A stretch of 14,948 nt of DNA from Campylobacteraceae bacterium (lineage in GTDB: Bacteria; Campylobacterota; Campylobacteria; Campylobacterales; Sulfurovaceae), in contig JALSHP010000248.1 in assembly GCA_026982175.1 (NCBI GenBank), positions 1-14,948 of the forward strand, given 5' to 3'. Each line of letters opens with the position of its first letter. Position 1 is the stretch's first letter. Positions 6,219 through 13,944 of the stretch are shown here, in pieces. Below the pieces are notes generated by a model. The model saw nothing but the letters and a program-made list of their open reading frames with translations. It made no database searches and was not told the DNA's origin. Made by a program: the position numbers and the translations under genes.

Positions 6219-8012
6219 TTACTCCATAGTAGCAAGAAGCTGTCCGTCTATTACAGCATCATTGGTATTGACATCAATAGATTTAATAACCCCTGCTTTT
6301 TCAGCAACAATATCAATCTCCATCTTCATCGCTTCCAAAATCATAATCTGCTCACCCTCATTCACACTGTCACCTGGGGCTTTTAAGATTTTCCAAACAT
6401 TTCCTGGAGTTTGAGAGTTAATTTCAATAGAACCTTTTCCTCCTGTTACCACAGGTGCTGCCTCTGTCGCTGCTGCCGCTGGAACTGCTGATGGTGTAAT
6501 TTGAATATCTCCCTCACCTTCTGCTACTTGTACACTATATTGTTTACCATCTACTACTACTGTATAATTTCCACTCATCTCTTCTTCTCCACAATTTGTA
6601 TTATTTTTACCTTTTCTAATCATTAAAGGACTTTCACCCTTTAAAAACGCAATCCCTTTTTGGTCACAAGCGGCTGCAATAAAGATATTCTCTTCACTGG
6701 TCTCTAAGCCCTCGTCTTCTAAGACTTTAGTCCAATGGGCTATTGATTTCTCTTCAACCGTATCAGCTAAATCTAAAGGATTCTCTTTGGTCACTTCAAG
6801 CTTTAACTTTTCAGAAGCTAAAGCAACAATTTCAGCATCTGGCTCAACTGGTGTTTTACCAAAGTAACCAAGTACCATACGACCGTATCCTGGGGCTATC
6901 TGCTTCCATTTACCAAACATAACGTTGGCGTAAGCTTGTTGCCAATAAAATTGAGAAACTGGTGTTACAGATGTACCATAACCACCTTTTTCAACCACCT
7001 CTTTCATCTCAGCAATCACTTCATCAAACTTATCTAAATTTCCAGCATCTCGCATCATTTGCGTGTTCGCAGTTAACGCACCCCCTGGCATTGGAGAGAA
7101 CGGAATAAGAGGAGAAACCTGAGTCGCTTCTGGTGGAATCATATATTCAGCCAAACACTCTTTGAGACGCTCTTCATATTTTAAAACTTTATCAAGCTTT
7201 AAATCACCAAGGTTGTAGTTTGTCCCTTTGGTTGCATGAAGCATGGTTAAAATATCTGGTTGAGAAGTCCCCCCACTTACAGGAGACGCTGCCATGTCAA
7301 TACCATTAGCACCTGCTTCAAGAGCTGCTAAATAAGAAGCTACCGAAACACCTGCTGTCTCATGTGTATGGAGTCGTAAATGTACCTCTTCACCTAAAAG
7401 CTTTCTTGCCATTGCAATGGTCTCATAAACTTTTTTAGGATTGGCAGTTCCTGAAGCATCTTTAAAACATAAAGAGTCAAACTCCATCCCTGTGTCTAAC
7501 ATATTACGCAATGTTTTTTCGTAAAAAGTTACATCATGTGCCCCTTTACACCCTGGTGGTAAATCCATCATGGTAATAACAGCCTCATGATTTAAGCCAT
7601 GTTTTTTAATACAAGAAGCAGAGTAAGCTAAGTTATCCACATCATTTAAAGCATCAAAGTTTCTAATGGTTGTTGTTCCATGCTTTTTAAATAACTTCGC
7701 ATGTAAATCAATCATCTCACGAGAACCTGTGTCAAGCATTACGGTGTTGATACCACGAGAAAGTGTCTGAAGATTTGCTTCAGGTCCTACTATCTCTCTA
7801 AATTTGTCCATCATCTCAAATGCATCTTCTTGTAAGTAGAAATATAAACTCTGAAATCTAGCACCTCCACCAAATTCAAAGTGATTTATACCTGCATTTT
7901 TAGCAGCTTCAACTGCGGGGAAAAAGTCCTCCATGAGAACACGACCACCAAAGACAGATTGAAATCCATCTCTAAAGCTTGTGTCCATCACATCAATATA
8001 TTTTTTTGCCAT
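6219..8012 (-). CDS. oadA: Oxaloacetate decarboxylase alpha subunit (PycB-like carboxyltransferase with biotin domain)
   Basis: A 597-residue cytoplasmic subunit that moves the carboxyl group between oxaloacetate and its own biotin. The carboxyltransferase TIM barrel (about 1-300) shows metal-binding D15 in DTSFRDG, the catalytic K184 in CFKDASG, and H215/H217 in LHTHETAG. The conserved carboxyltransferase C-terminal domain follows to about 460. An Ala/Pro-rich linker (about 510-528) precedes the biotinyl domain, with biotinylated K563 in EAMKMEID. The start follows GAAGGT. The N-terminal sequence is very close to what I recall of the Campylobacter protein named PycB, which works with a separate biotin carboxylase as pyruvate carboxylase. 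Here neighbouring oadG and oadB favour the sodium-pump decarboxylase; no biotin carboxylase gene is in the window, so dual use cannot be excluded. Confidence 0.93.
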   Translation of the reverse strand: MAKKYIDVMDTSFRDGFQSVFGGRVLMEDFFPAVEAAKNAGINHFEFGGGARFQSLYFYLQEDAFEMMDKFREIVGPEANLQTLSRGINTVMLDTGSREMIDLHAKLFKKHGTTTIRNFDALNDVDNLAYSASCIKKHGLNHEAVITMMDLPPGCKGAHDVTFYEKTLRNMLDTGMEFDSLCFKDASGTANPKKVYETIAMARKLLGEEVHLRLHTHETAGVSVASYLAALEAGANGIDMAASPVSGGTSQPDILTMLHATKGTNYNLGDLKLDKVLKYEERLKECLAEYMIPPEATQVSPLIPFSPMPGGALTANTQMMRDAGNLDKFDEVIAEMKEVVEKGGYGTSVTPVSQFYWQQAYANVMFGKWKQIAPGYGRMVLGYFGKTPVEPDAEIVALASEKLKLEVTKENPLDLADTVEEKSIAHWTKVLEDEGLETSEENIFIAAACDQKGIAFLKGESPLMIRKGKNNTNCGEEEMSGNYTVVVDGKQYSVQVAEGEGDIQITPSAVPAAAATEAAPVVTGGKGSIEINSQTPGNVWKILKAPGDSVNEGEQIMILEAMKMEIDIVAEKAGVIKSIDVNTNDAVIDGQLLATME

Positions 8013-8028
8013 TTTATACCTTCATTTT

Positions 8029-8277
8029 TTATGATTTTTTGTTACGAAATTCAGTTACAGCTGCAATGATAGCAGCAACTTTTCGTTGCTCTTCATCAGC
8101 TGAATTACCTGCTGGAGTAGCAGGGGTTTTGGGTGCATCTTCGGGGAAATACTTTGCAATGAGTTTTGCTTGGAGTTCAACGACTTTCACAAGAATGAGA
8201 AGGAATAAAAAAACAACTCCCATCCCTAGTACCATAAACTTCAAAGCTTCAGCTACATTATTAACTTCATCAGCCAT
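8029..8277 (-). CDS. oadG: Oxaloacetate decarboxylase, gamma subunit
   Basis: An 82-residue protein with one membrane helix (about residues 12-33, FMVLGMGVVFLFLLILVKVV), a Pro/Ala-rich linker and a charged C-terminal helix (EEQRKVAAIIAAVTEFRNKKS). Length, single N-terminal anchor and gene order are typical of OadG, which holds the alpha subunit to the membrane-bound beta subunit. The C-terminal EEQRKVAAIIAAV pattern is common in this family. The ATG follows AGAGGAT. It is the first gene of the oadG-oadA-oadB unit, 16 bases before oadA. The sequence is short and weakly conserved, so the call leans on context. Confidence 0.88.
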   Translation of the reverse strand: MADEVNNVAEALKFMVLGMGVVFLFLLILVKVVELQAKLIAKYFPEDAPKTPATPAGNSADEEQRKVAAIIAAVTEFRNKKS

Positions 8278-8345
8278 TTAAAATCCTCTATTTAATAATT
8301 TTATGAAATATTTTAGGCTAAATTTACTTGAAAATGGTTAATTTG

Positions 8346-9728
8346 CTATCGCTTTTTTTTACGGTTATTCTTACGTGCTACTTTTTGGTCATTTTCATAG
8401 TTCTCAATCATCGAATTTACGCTCTCTGCATCAAATCCCAATAGCTTTTCAGAGGCACTTTTATCTTTTAATAAAAGTGTCACAACCCGTTCAACAAATT
8501 CATGATAATCCATCTCTTCCATACTATCAATAAAATCAATTGCTTCATCGACTATCTCAACCTCTTTAACACGTTTTTCTAAGCTTGAAAAATCACTAAG
8601 AACTTCAATACTTTCTTCGTCCAAAGAGATAGTAGCTAACTTCATGTCAGCCCCTACTTCTTTTTGAATGCGTTGCAACTCTTTAAACTCCAAGGTTGAG
8701 ACTAAAGTAATGGCTTTTCCAGCTTTTCCTGCTCGTCCTGTTCTCCCTATTCTATGCACATAGGATTGAGGGTCAAAAGGAATGTGAAAGTTAAAAACGT
8801 GAGAAACATTTTTAACATCTAGCCCACGTGATGCCACATCGGTTGCTACCATAATTTTAGACTCACCTCGTCTGTACCCTTTAACAATACGTTCTCTGTC
8901 ACTCTGCTCTAAGTCACCATGTAAGCCTTCTGCAGAGAAACCCATCGCTTTAAGATGCTCGGTTAATCTGTCTACTTCACGCTTCATACGACAAAAGATA
9001 ATTGATTTATCAACCTTTTCTGTCTCTAGTAGCTGTACAATTGCCTCATCACGTTGTGCCTCTTCAATCACATAATACTCTTGCTCAATGATATTATTGG
9101 TCACATCATCTTCACCCACAACTGAAACAAATTGAGGATTGGTTAAAATCTCTTGAGAGAGTTCTTTAATGGGTTCAGGCATCGTAGCTGAAAAGAGTAA
9201 AGTTTGTCTGTTTTGAGGAATGTACTCAAAAATCTCTTTAATCTCTTCTAAAAAGCCCATATCAAGCATCTCATCAGCTTCATCAAGCACAATAATTTCA
9301 GGATTAAAGTTGCCTATTTTCCCTTTTTTATAAAGGTCTTTAAGTCGCCCAGGGGTGGCAACCACCACTTGAACCCCTTTGTTAATGAGGGCAATTTGTC
9401 GCCCATACCCTACCCCACCATAGACGGTGATGGTACGTATGCCACAAAAACGCCCGAGATGATAAAGCTCATCAGAAACCTGCGTTGCGAGTTCACGTGT
9501 AGGCGTAATGACCAATGCACGTTCAATCGTCCCTTTGGCAATTTTGTCCATAAGAGGTAGACCAAAAGCGGCTGTTTTCCCTGTTCCTGTGTGGGCTTGA
9601 CCCACCAAATCTTCACCCTTTTCAATGATGGGAATAACCATCTCTTGAATTGGACTAGGCTCTTTAAAACCTGCTATATTCACCCCTTTTAGGAGGTCTT
9701 TATGAAAATTAAATTCTTTAAATGTCAA
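8346..9728 (-). CDS. DEAD-box ATP-dependent RNA helicase
   Basis: A 460-residue helicase, counted from the TTG at 9728, that unwinds short RNA duplexes, likely in ribosome assembly, mRNA turnover or cold adaptation. Motifs in order: Q-motif (FKEPSPIQ, Q28), AHTGTGKT (45-52), PTREL (76-80), TPGR (125-128), DEAD (149-152), SAT (180-182), ASRGLDV (299-305) and HRIGRTGR (325-332). The C-terminal tail is short and ends in a basic patch (RKNNRKKKR) likely to bind RNA; it lacks the long RNA-binding domain of E. coli DeaD. The TTG start is favoured because AAGG (9739-9736) lies 7 bases before it and the family sequence begins LTFKEF. An ATG at 9764 would add 12 residues (MRLIALILQGIN) but has a weak ribosome site and sits inside a hairpin. 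DeaD, CsdA or RhlE identity is not resolved. Confidence 0.93.
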   Translation of the reverse strand: MTFKEFNFHKDLLKGVNIAGFKEPSPIQEMVIPIIEKGEDLVGQAHTGTGKTAAFGLPLMDKIAKGTIERALVITPTRELATQVSDELYHLGRFCGIRTITVYGGVGYGRQIALINKGVQVVVATPGRLKDLYKKGKIGNFNPEIIVLDEADEMLDMGFLEEIKEIFEYIPQNRQTLLFSATMPEPIKELSQEILTNPQFVSVVGEDDVTNNIIEQEYYVIEEAQRDEAIVQLLETEKVDKSIIFCRMKREVDRLTEHLKAMGFSAEGLHGDLEQSDRERIVKGYRRGESKIMVATDVASRGLDVKNVSHVFNFHIPFDPQSYVHRIGRTGRAGKAGKAITLVSTLEFKELQRIQKEVGADMKLATISLDEESIEVLSDFSSLEKRVKEVEIVDEAIDFIDSMEEMDYHEFVERVVTLLLKDKSASEKLLGFDAESVNSMIENYENDQKVARKNNRKKKR

Positions 9729-9735
9729 ATTTATA

Positions 9736-9740
9736 CCTTG
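9736..9740 (-). promoter_or_regulatory. Ribosome binding site deciding a TTG start
   Basis: CAAGG on the minus strand with 7 bases to the TTG at 9728. This is a better fit than anything ahead of the upstream ATG at 9764, so it supports the shorter helicase. Confidence 0.55.
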
Positions 9741-9748
9741 CAAAATTA

Positions 9749-9764
9749 ATGCGATCAGTCGCAT
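9749..9764 (-). terminator. Small hairpin with short T-run between uppP and helicase
   Basis: ATGCGA and TCGCAT form a 6-bp stem with a 4-base loop, followed on the minus strand by TAATTTT. A second possible hairpin (TGTCT-TCAGC-AGACA) lies immediately upstream at about 9768-9782. Position, 23 bases after the uppP stop and 20 before the helicase TTG, suits a weak terminator or attenuator. The stem is short, so read-through is likely. Confidence 0.4.
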
Positions 9765-9786
9765 GAGCTGTCTGCTGAAGACAACT

Positions 9787-10551
9787 TTATAAAACCATCA
9801 ACAGAATAATGCCAAACACTATTCTGTAAATACCAAATGCAACAAATGTAAAGCGTTGCAAAAAAACAATAAAAAGTTTTATGGTGATGTATGCCACAAT
9901 AAAGGCAACCACAAAACCGACCACAAACGCACTTATATCTGCACCAACAAAATCTTGATAGTGCTTTAACAAGTCATAGCCACTCACAGCCATCATGACA
10001 GGAATTGCCAATAAAAAAGAGAATTCTGTTGAAGCTTTACGATTAACGCCACTTAACATGCCTGCGATAATCGTTGCTCCTGCTCTTGAAGTCCCAGGGA
10101 TTAAAGAGAGAACTTGACCAAAACCAATGCTCATGGCTTGAAACCATGTCACTTCTTCAAGCTCTTTAGATGCTTTTGCTTCATCTTTATGGAAATACTC
10201 CACAACAATGAAAACAATTCCACCCACAATAAACATCCATGCCACAGTCTCAACCGTAAAAAATGCTTTCACCCAATCTTTGAGCAGAAAACCAATAATT
10301 GCCAACGGGAAAAAAGCCGCCACAATTTTTGACCAAAGGTCAATCTCTTTTAAATTTATCTTATCTCTATAGAGTAACATCACTGCCAAAATAGCAGCAA
10401 ACTGAATAATCACTTCATAGGCTTTAATCACAGCTGATTGCTCTATGCCCAAAAATTTTGAGGCAACAATCATGTGACCTGTTGACGAAATGGGTAAAAA
10501 CTCTGTAAACCCTTCTATAATTCCTATTATAATTGCTTGAATAATGTCCAT
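9787..10551 (-). CDS. uppP: Undecaprenyl-diphosphatase
   Basis: A 254-residue polytopic inner-membrane enzyme that converts undecaprenyl diphosphate to the monophosphate, recycling the carrier lipid for peptidoglycan and other surface glycans. It also gives bacitracin resistance, hence the older name bacA. Signatures are EGFTEFLPISSTGHM (E13, E17, S22/S23, H26) and PGTSRAGATI with R156. Both motifs face the same active site in the BacA/UppP fold. Several hydrophobic helices and the length (E. coli 273) fit. The ATG at 10551 has AGGA about 10 bases upstream. It lies between serB and the helicase on the same strand without a close functional tie; the 96-base A/T-rich gap before it may hold its promoter. 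Confidence 0.96.
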   Translation of the reverse strand: MDIIQAIIIGIIEGFTEFLPISSTGHMIVASKFLGIEQSAVIKAYEVIIQFAAILAVMLLYRDKINLKEIDLWSKIVAAFFPLAIIGFLLKDWVKAFFTVETVAWMFIVGGIVFIVVEYFHKDEAKASKELEEVTWFQAMSIGFGQVLSLIPGTSRAGATIIAGMLSGVNRKASTEFSFLLAIPVMMAVSGYDLLKHYQDFVGADISAFVVGFVVAFIVAYITIKLFIVFLQRFTFVAFGIYRIVFGIILLMVL

Positions 10552-10647
10552 GCTCTAAAATCCTATATTAATTTATTTAAATCTATTCTATATTTATTAT
10601 TATTTCTTATTAAATTTCACTTTATGTTACCAATAATTCTATAATTA

Positions 10648-11268
10648 CTACACAATTTTTAAAATCTCTCTCAAATCTTTCACATCCACACAATGCGTCG
10701 CAGCTTCACGTAGAATTGCTTTAGCACAAAATGCCACACGGGTGTCAGCATGGGCGAACATGCTTAAATCATTTGCTCCATCACCAACTACTAAGGTATC
10801 TTCTCGACCAATATTTAAGAGGTTTTGTAGTCGTACTATCATGTCACCTTTGGCTTGGGAATACATCATTTCTCCCCCCACAGTACCTGTTAATACCCCA
10901 TTTTCTTGATGTAAAAAATTAGAAAAATCAGCCGATATTCCTAAAGCTTCACACGCTGGTTTAGTAGCATCTCTAAAGCCTCCAGAGAAACAGACTACAG
11001 TGTAGCCTCGCTCTTTAAGTCCGTCAACAACTTCTTTTGCCCCATTCATCATGGGCAAAGTTTTACATATTGCTTCTACTTTTTCATAAGGCAAACCTTT
11101 AAGCAGTGCCACCCTTTCAACTAAAGAAGCATAAAAATCCAACTCTCCTGCCATGGCACGTTCTGTAATAGTAACTACCTCATCTTTAAAGCCTAAAACC
11201 TCTGCAAAAAAGTCTATGGTTTCACCATCCATCAATGTCGAATCAAAATCAAATACGGCTAATTTCAT
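10648..11268 (-). CDS. serB: Phosphoserine phosphatase
   Basis: A 206-residue HAD-superfamily phosphatase, the last step of serine synthesis (phosphoserine to serine). Motif I is DFDSTLMDGET (D7 nucleophile, D9 acid/base), motif II S95 in CFSGG, motif III K140, and motif IV GDGANDLSM (D163, D167). The cap region between about residues 15 and 75 is the SerB type, and ETIDFFAE matches the family substrate-binding segment. It lacks the N-terminal ACT-like extension of the longer E. coli enzyme, as many bacteria do. The ATG at 11268 has GAGG 11 bases upstream, a rather long spacing. It is divergent from the metF-like gene, and TATAAT at 11303-11308 is a good promoter candidate. A different HAD substrate is possible but less likely. 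Confidence 0.92.
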   Translation of the reverse strand: MKLAVFDFDSTLMDGETIDFFAEVLGFKDEVVTITERAMAGELDFYASLVERVALLKGLPYEKVEAICKTLPMMNGAKEVVDGLKERGYTVVCFSGGFRDATKPACEALGISADFSNFLHQENGVLTGTVGGEMMYSQAKGDMIVRLQNLLNIGREDTLVVGDGANDLSMFAHADTRVAFCAKAILREAATHCVDVKDLREILKIV

Positions 11269-11302
11269 CTATTTAATTACCTCTATGTTATTTTTCGCTA
11301 GA

Positions 11303-11308
11303 ATTATA
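11303..11308 (-). promoter_or_regulatory. Candidate -10 box for serB
   Basis: A perfect TATAAT on the minus strand (GGCTATAATTCTAG), 35 bases upstream of the serB ATG, with only a T-rich -35. It lies in the 72-base divergent gap shared with the metF-like gene, whose own promoter must overlap this region. Confidence 0.55.
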
Positions 11309-11340
11309 GCCAATTAGATGTTAGGATTAAAATAAAATAT

Positions 11341-12279
11341 ATGTTTGAAAATTTCTGTAAAATACTCCATGCCAAAGCACCATTTGACAATAAACCTTTT
11401 ATCACCGTAGAGATTACCCCTCCACATGGTGCTTCCATTAAGCCCACCATTGAAAAAATCAAAAAACTCAAGCTACATGAAAAGGTTGCAGGTTTCTCTG
11501 TTACAGACAATCCTCTTGCCAAACTAAAGATGTCAGGAGTGCTTTCAGCCATACAAGTCCAACAAGCCTTTGGCAAACCTGTTATTGCCACCATGAGCAT
11601 GAGAGATAAAAACAAACTCTCTTTACAGTCAACACTTTTGGGTGCAAATGATTTTGATTTAAGAGCCATTTTAGCCCTCACAGGTGACCCTGCAAAGTTT
11701 TCAGACCAACCAGAAGTTAAAGGGGTCTTAGAGCGTGACTCTACTTTACTTTTAAGTATTATTTATAGACTCAATAAAGGTCTGTCTTACTCCAATAAAG
11801 AGCTAAACCCAAAACCCAAACCCATCTACCCTTTTGCCGTTTCTAATGCCTACTCTAAAGATATGAGACGCATTAAAAAAGGGATGTTAAAGAAGCTTAA
11901 CTATGGGGCGAGAGGTATCATTACTCAACCTGTTTATGACCTCGACAATGCCAAAGAGCTACTAGAGATTTTTGAAGAGGCAAAAAAAGAGAGTGTTCGC
12001 GACACAGCAAAAGATGCAGAACTGATTTTAGGACAGTTTCCTGTAGTACGTGCTAGAACGGCTAATTTTATCTCCGATAAAGTACCAGGGATTACTGTAC
12101 CCAAAGAGATTATTGACGAGATGGATTTAGCTGCTATGGATGGCATAGAAAAAGAGCAAGAGGTTGGCTTTGCTATCTCAAAAAATATTTTTGATGGAAT
12201 TCTTAAGCTTCATCCTAAATTGCACCTCATGACCCATAACCGTTTTGACTTATGTTCAGAGCTTATTGGGGACAATTAA
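11341..12279 (+). CDS. metF: Methylenetetrahydrofolate reductase-like protein
   Basis: A 312-residue TIM-barrel flavoenzyme-type protein. The family reduces 5,10-methylene-THF to 5-methyl-THF for methionine synthesis. Diagnostic positions can be aligned by eye: E24 in ITVEITPPHG (E. coli E28), D116 in ALTGDPA (D120, flavin tuning), Q196 in IITQPVYD (Q183). The sequence differs clearly from E. coli MetF, notably a longer central part (about 120-175) and a Lys/Pro-rich loop (KELNPKPKPIYPF). This form is common in Campylobacterota as far as I recall. The ATG at 11341 has AGGA 14 bases upstream, which is longer than usual, so the start is moderately supported. It is divergent from serB, whose product also feeds one-carbon metabolism through serine. 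An alternative is a related corrinoid- or folate-linked reductase. Confidence 0.8.
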   Translation: MFENFCKILHAKAPFDNKPFITVEITPPHGASIKPTIEKIKKLKLHEKVAGFSVTDNPLAKLKMSGVLSAIQVQQAFGKPVIATMSMRDKNKLSLQSTLLGANDFDLRAILALTGDPAKFSDQPEVKGVLERDSTLLLSIIYRLNKGLSYSNKELNPKPKPIYPFAVSNAYSKDMRRIKKGMLKKLNYGARGIITQPVYDLDNAKELLEIFEEAKKESVRDTAKDAELILGQFPVVRARTANFISDKVPGITVPKEIIDEMDLAAMDGIEKEQEVGFAISKNIFDGILKLHPKLHLMTHNRFDLCSELIGDN

Positions 12280-12294
12280 TTCACAACACCGAAA

Positions 12295-12300
12295 TATAAT
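12295..12300 (+). promoter_or_regulatory. Candidate -10 box for FUN14 gene and lpxB
   Basis: TATAAT on the plus strand in the 48-base gap after the metF-like gene, 28 bases before the ATG at 12328. No clear -35. It could drive the FUN14-lpxB pair separately from metF. Confidence 0.4.
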
Positions 12301-12327
12301 ACTAAAATACACTAGAAAAGGGAGACT

Positions 12328-12753
12328 ATGAACAAAGAACAATACATAGAAAAACTACATCACGCTGAAAAAATAGGCTATGACCAACGAATGGATGAAA
12401 TGGGACAAAGCTCTTTTGCCAGAGATATGCCTTTTGAGCAAAACATTTCTGCTGATTCACCTCTACCTTATATGGAGATGGGTTCAAGCTTTATCATTGG
12501 TTTAGCTGTGGGTTTTTTTATCAAAAAGAGTTTTAAAATGGTCTTGTTTATCTTAGGATTTGCCCTTATTATTACTTTCTATATGGAGTCACAAGGTATC
12601 TTCACCATTAATGACCAAGTATTAGAGGAGAGCATTGCCAATGGAAGTAAATATTTTGACTTTTTAGTCGCTTCAGTTAAAGAGCGTATCACAAGTTTCC
12701 AATCAGGTGTTGGAGCATTAGCTGGGTTTGTCGTAGGTCTTAAACTGGGCTAA
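12328..12753 (+). CDS. FUN14-family small membrane protein
   Basis: A 141-residue protein with a hydrophilic N-terminus (1-48) and the FUN14 pattern. A glycine-rich helix lies at about 51-66 (GSSFIIGLAVGFFIKKSFK), a hydrophobic helix at 69-86 running into FYMESQGIF, and a C-terminal glycine-rich helix at 125-141 (GVGALAGFVVGLKLG). The domain is named after a eukaryotic mitochondrial protein; the bacterial role is unknown. The start is well supported by AAGGGAG just upstream. It lies 3 bases before lpxB, so the two are almost certainly co-transcribed and translationally linked. That suggests, but does not show, a link to envelope or lipid A biology. Confidence 0.8.
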   Translation: MNKEQYIEKLHHAEKIGYDQRMDEMGQSSFARDMPFEQNISADSPLPYMEMGSSFIIGLAVGFFIKKSFKMVLFILGFALIITFYMESQGIFTINDQVLEESIANGSKYFDFLVASVKERITSFQSGVGALAGFVVGLKLG

Positions 12754-12756
12754 GAG

Positions 12757-13803
12757 ATGAAAGTTTTAGTCTCTGCCCTTGAACCCTCCTCTAACCTCCA
12801 TCTAAAAGAGGTACTTAAACATACTCAAAACATAGAGCTTTTGGGTATTTTTGACAAATCTTTAGGCACTCCACTCTATGATGTCTCCCAAATGGCAATC
12901 ATGGGCGTAGTCGATGCCCTTAAAAAGTTACGATGGTTTTTCAAAGTGGGCGATGAGATGGTTGCTCTAGCCAAAGAAGCTGACAAAATTTTACTCATGG
13001 ATTCTTCAGGGTTTAATCTACCTTTGGCTAAAAAACTCAAAAAAGCCTATCCCAACAAAGAGATTATTTACTACATTTTACCTCAAATATGGGCATCTCG
13101 TCCCAAACGTGCGGTTAAACTAGAGAAGTATTGCGACCAACTTTTAGGTATTTTACCTTTTGAAATAGAGTATTATCAAAGCAAAGCAAAATACATCGGT
13201 CATCCTCTTTTAGATGAGATTCAAATAGATGACACCCAAAAGAGAAGTAAAGAGTATATAGCCTTTATGCCAGGGAGTAGAAAAAGTGAAATTTCAAAAC
13301 TCCTTCCTATCTTTAAAGCCGTTAGAAAAGAGCTTCAGCATAAAAAAGCTCTATTAATTATTCCTCATAGCTTTTCAGATGAAAAAATAGAAGATTTATA
13401 TGGAGATATTTCAGCATTTGAGATAGAAAGAGAGACCCATGAAGCATTAGCCAAATCAGAATTTTCTTTCATCTGTTCAGGAACAGCAACACTCGAAGCA
13501 GCACTCATTGGCACACCTTTTACCCTCACCTATATTGCTAAAAAAATTGACTTTTTTATCGGTACTAAACTTTTGGGCATTAAACAAGTGGGATTAGCCA
13601 ATATTATTTTGACCCACCATAACAATAGTACCCTACACAATGAATTACTTCAAGAGAATGTCACCGTAAAAAATTTAATTAGAGAGTATCAAATGCATAA
13701 CAGAGAGATTTTTTTAACCCAAGCCAAAGCGTTACGCACCTATTTAGCACATGGAAGTTCAAAAAATATTGCCAATCTACTTAACAATAAAAAAGTTGAA
13801 TAA
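12757..13803 (+). CDS. lpxB: Lipid-A-disaccharide synthase
   Basis: A 348-residue peripheral membrane glycosyltransferase joining UDP-diacylglucosamine and lipid X to the lipid A disaccharide. Family signatures: YYILPQIWASRPKRAVKLEKYCDQLLGILPFE (105-136), in which the W/R/K positions match the GT19 family, MPGSRKSEI (171-179), and SGTATLEAALIGTP (241-254). The N-terminal half is divergent. The usual GExSGD motif is replaced by ALEPSSNLH (7-15), and the DAPDFN segment reads DSSGFN (82-87). It is shorter than the 382-residue E. coli enzyme. This seems to be a Campylobacterota-type form, not a broken gene, as the frame and C-terminal core are intact. The ATG comes 3 bases after the FUN14 stop; no strong ribosome site is visible, in keeping with coupling. 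Confidence 0.93.
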   Translation: MKVLVSALEPSSNLHLKEVLKHTQNIELLGIFDKSLGTPLYDVSQMAIMGVVDALKKLRWFFKVGDEMVALAKEADKILLMDSSGFNLPLAKKLKKAYPNKEIIYYILPQIWASRPKRAVKLEKYCDQLLGILPFEIEYYQSKAKYIGHPLLDEIQIDDTQKRSKEYIAFMPGSRKSEISKLLPIFKAVRKELQHKKALLIIPHSFSDEKIEDLYGDISAFEIERETHEALAKSEFSFICSGTATLEAALIGTPFTLTYIAKKIDFFIGTKLLGIKQVGLANIILTHHNNSTLHNELLQENVTVKNLIREYQMHNREIFLTQAKALRTYLAHGSSKNIANLLNNKKVE

Positions 13804-13837
13804 ATGTGAGATTTTATACTACAATCAATCAATAAAG

Positions 13838-13846
13838 TGCTATAAT
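13838..13846 (+). promoter_or_regulatory. Extended -10 promoter candidate
   Basis: TGCTATAAT on the plus strand: a TGn extension followed by a perfect TATAAT. A start near 13853 would give a leader of about 90 bases before the gene at 13945. The -35 region is weak, as expected for an extended -10 promoter. The rest of the 141-base gap is A/T-rich, and I see no convincing terminator for lpxB in it. Confidence 0.55.
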
Positions 13847-13944
13847 AAAGAGAATACTTAAAAAACATTTATTAGTTTAAAAATTGTTACTTTTTAATTA
13901 ATATTAATGTAAAATATTACAAAACTCTTTTGTGAGGAGAGGAA

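Noticed and set aside
8278..8345. Terminator between the helicase and oadG
   Set aside because: No stable stem with a T-run was found; read-through from the helicase into oadGAB remains possible alongside a local promoter.
8346..8375. A8 run near the 3' end of the helicase as a programmed slippage site
   Set aside because: Slippage would alter only the last few residues of a basic tail, so no functional consequence is evident.
11304..11681. 125-codon open frame on the minus strand across the metF-like gene start
   Set aside because: It overlaps the serB promoter gap and the metF-like coding region, and its translation resembles no family I know; the metF-like frame has conserved motifs.
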